6,130 nt of DNA from an uncultured Prevotella sp. (lineage in GTDB: Bacteria; Bacteroidota; Bacteroidia; Bacteroidales; Bacteroidaceae), in the NCBI GenBank assembly GCA_934230115.1, contig CAKQEI010000097.1, positions 1 through 6,130 of the forward strand, given 5' to 3'. This document shows, piece by piece, positions 4,721-6,130 of the stretch (positions are counted from its first letter, which is position 1; every line of letters starts with the position of its first letter). The position numbers and the translations under genes were made by a program. The notes beneath the pieces were generated by a model. It ran no database searches and was not told the DNA's origin. It was given only the letters and a program-made list of their open reading frames with translations.

Positions 4721-5809
4721 ATGAAGCAGGATTGCACGATTTCTCAGTCTACAGCCGACGAGACAAAGCGTTCTCTTTCATCCGAGAACAAGGCGTTTCC
4801 AGAGGGCACCCACGTTTCTGAGCCAGACGAACAGACTGGTCCAGTGGTAGAGAAGTATACCCACGTGTCGTGGAGTTACCTCTTTGTCCACCACTCCAAG
4901 GTTATGTCGTTCGAGGAGAAACTGAAGAACGACGGTCTCACTTACTTTGTTCATAAAACCATCAAATATTTGCCTCGCCATAGAAACAAGAATGGTGGCG
5001 TGCGCGAGGTGGAAAAGCCTACTGTCAGCGGTCTTGTTTTTATACAAGGTAATCCCGACGACATACAGAAATATCTCGACGAGAAGTTTCCCTTGCATAG
5101 GTTGTGCAAGAATTGCAGCACCGGCAAGGTGGCTACCATTCCCTGCAACCAGATGGAGCCTTTCATGCGTATTGCCGAAACCGAGCCCGATCGTCTCCGT
5201 TTTCTCCTTCGTCCCTTCGTCTATTATTCCAAAAACCGCACCAAGCTTCGCATCGTCACTGGCGAACATGCTGGACTCGAGGGTTATGTCATCCGCATTG
5301 CCCGCGACCGCAAACTCGTCATGGATGTGGGTGGAATGGCTGTTGCCATATCTGGCATTCATGCCGAACGCTTCGAAGAGGTGAACAAGAACGAGGCAGA
5401 CAAAAAGGAACGCACGTTCTACTACCATCGCAACCTTCATGAGCGCAACGCCTTTATCGACCGCTATTTCCATCGTGTCAAGTCCATTCTGGAGGTGGCT
5501 GCCCAAGTGGAGAACATCAACATCCTCCGCATTCAAACTCTCGCCGACGTGCACGACAGGAAACTGGACCTTAAGGATGCTTTTGCCACCTTCTGTTTCA
5601 TCATCGAGGAGATAAACTACTATTATGCTCCTTTCGTCGACACCTCCGGCTCTTACCTTAATCCCATCTTCCAGGCAGGACGTGCCGTAATGGAGGAGAT
5701 AGAGCACGCCATAGCTCAGTTCAAGACCACTGATATTGAGCTACATAACCGTTGCGAGTCGGAGTTCGAGGCGTTGCAAGCCAACTATGGCTACCTTTTT
5801 GAATGTTGA
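4721..5809 (+). CDS. UpxY-family transcription antiterminator with an extra C-terminal domain
   Basis: A NusG/RfaH paralogue expected to bind RNA polymerase and prevent early termination within its own capsular polysaccharide operon. Residues 1-45 are a polar extension. An NGN-like domain covers about 47-165, with WSYLFVHHSK at 51-60 and PTVSGLVFIQG at 100-110, matching the NusG P-(x)-x-G-(Y)-V-F strand. A KOW motif follows at 176-215, where LRIVTGEHAGLEGYVIRI is characteristic of UpxY proteins. The protein is 362 residues, about twice the usual UpxY length of roughly 170-190. The excess is mainly residues 218-362: charged, helical, with the segment INYYYAPF at 298-305, and not recognised. 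Start 4721 keeps the whole NGN domain; the next Met (62) would cut it. It follows a phase-variable promoter and precedes a sugar-nucleotide dehydrogenase, which supports the role. The last codons (FEC, then TGA) lie within the first heptads of array B, so the present C-terminus may have been set by repeat invasion. Confidence 0.87.
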   Translation: MKQDCTISQSTADETKRSLSSENKAFPEGTHVSEPDEQTGPVVEKYTHVSWSYLFVHHSKVMSFEEKLKNDGLTYFVHKTIKYLPRHRNKNGGVREVEKPTVSGLVFIQGNPDDIQKYLDEKFPLHRLCKNCSTGKVATIPCNQMEPFMRIAETEPDRLRFLLRPFVYYSKNRTKLRIVTGEHAGLEGYVIRIARDRKLVMDVGGMAVAISGIHAERFEEVNKNEADKKERTFYYHRNLHERNAFIDRYFHRVKSILEVAAQVENINILRIQTLADVHDRKLDLKDAFATFCFIIEEINYYYAPFVDTSGSYLNPIFQAGRAVMEEIEHAIAQFKTTDIELHNRCESEFEALQANYGYLFEC

Positions 5810-6057
5810 ATGTGGAATGTTGAATGTGGAATGGTTGCGCAGAGCGCAATGTTGAATTTTGAATTTTGAATGTGGAATGGTCGGCGAAGCCGATTTTGAA
5901 TGAAGAATGAAGCAGTTCTACATTCAACACTCCATATTTCACATTCCACATTGCCAACGGCAACCACTCAACACTCAACACTCAACATTCCACATTCAAC
6001 ATTCCACATTGCGCCTCGCGCAACCATTCCACATTCAACCTTCAACATTCAACATTC
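5801..6057. repeat. Array B: inverted field of heptads with four 3-nt-loop hairpins
   Basis: This fills the gap between antiterminator and dehydrogenase. The left part repeats GAATGTT/GAATGTG heptads; the right part carries them reversed (CATTCAA, CATTCCA). The outer arms 5801-5850 and 6008-6057 are reverse complements at 45 of 50 positions. Four perfect hairpins are embedded: TTGCGC-AGA-GCGCAA (5835-5849), TCGGC-GAA-GCCGA (5881-5893), TTGCC-AAC-GGCAA (5951-5963) and TTGCGC-CTC-GCGCAA (6009-6023). The second shares its GCCGATTTTGAAT flank with array A. The field overlaps the antiterminator stop codon and ends 8 bp before the dehydrogenase ATG. As RNA it could form a large cruciform-like fold in the operon. 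Confidence 0.9.
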
Positions 6058-6065
6058 TTAAAGAT

Positions 6066-6130
6066 ATGCGTGATTTTAAAGACATCAAAATCGCTGTAGC
6101 CGGAACCGGCTACGTCGGTCTCAGCATTGC
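6066..6130 (+). CDS. Nucleotide-sugar dehydrogenase, probably UDP-glucose 6-dehydrogenase (N-terminal fragment)
   Basis: The frame from ATG 6066 reads MRDFKDIKIAVAGTGYVGLSIA and continues past the right edge. KIAVAGTGYVGLS is the NAD-binding GxGxxG Rossmann motif of the UDP-glucose/GDP-mannose dehydrogenase family, and the GTGYVGLSIA form is typical of the short UDP-glucose 6-dehydrogenases. Such enzymes oxidise a UDP-hexose to the uronic acid used in capsule or exopolysaccharide building. It is the first biosynthetic gene after the antiterminator, 256 bp downstream with array B between. Substrate (UDP-glucose, UDP-GlcNAc, UDP-ManNAc or GDP-mannose) cannot be fixed from 21 codons. No Shine-Dalgarno sequence is present; it is probably co-transcribed from the phase-variable promoter. 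Confidence 0.83.
   Translation, partial: MRDFKDIKIAVAGTGYVGLSI

Noticed and set aside
4778..5707. 309-codon open frame on the reverse strand
   Set aside because: It lies wholly antisense to the antiterminator gene, shows no recognisable domain, and is explained by codon bias of the true frame.
5721..5981. 86-codon reverse frame across array B
   Set aside because: It is also a translation of heptads (FKIQNSTL, IQHSTFNIQ) with no start signal or family resemblance.

Overview
The window looks like a chromosomal segment of a Bacteroidales bacterium, probably Prevotellaceae or a close relative. Evidence: TAnnTTTG-type -7 promoter boxes, A/T-rich leaders without Shine-Dalgarno sequences, a bS6 N-terminus of the Bacteroidales kind (MNRYETVFILTPVLSD), a PiT phosphate transporter fused to a PhoU-like domain, and a capsule-locus head with a UpxY/NusG-like regulator. 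The genus is an inference.

Positions 1-2690 are housekeeping. The start of rpsF (bS6) reads leftward off the edge from its own -7 box (97-104). Divergent from it is a 748-residue PiT-family phosphate transporter (340-2586). Its promoter region carries 11-bp-phased TTGTAAC repeats laid out like an enterobacterial Pho box. A very strong intrinsic terminator (2628-2687) closes the gene.

Positions 2786-5809 read as the regulatory head of a phase-variable surface polysaccharide locus. In order: a tyrosine recombinase (2786-4000), a hairpin-rich non-coding stretch (4001-4380), a 193-bp invertible promoter segment bounded by exact 19-bp inverted repeats (4402-4420 and 4576-4594), a leader with a possible 22-codon ORF, and an enlarged UpxY-family antiterminator (4721-5809). 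The -7 box TACCTTTG inside the segment points at the antiterminator gene, so the sequenced molecule is in the ON orientation. The likely logic is that the recombinase flips the promoter, the promoter controls the antiterminator, and the antiterminator lets RNA polymerase run through the biosynthetic operon. The first biosynthetic gene, a nucleotide-sugar (probably UDP-glucose 6-) dehydrogenase, starts at 6066 and runs off the edge.

Two unusual repeat fields bracket the switch and antiterminator gene. Array A (4005-4154) has three units of exactly 51 bp. Array B (5801-6057) is a large inverted repeat of about 50-bp arms that fills the gap between antiterminator and dehydrogenase. Both are made of 7-bp TTGAATG/TTTTGAA-like heptads interrupted by short hairpins that always have 3-nt loops. 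The best leads for novelty are the switch itself, the 145-residue C-terminal extension on the UpxY homologue (with no separate upxZ seen), the leader ORF, and these heptad-hairpin arrays.
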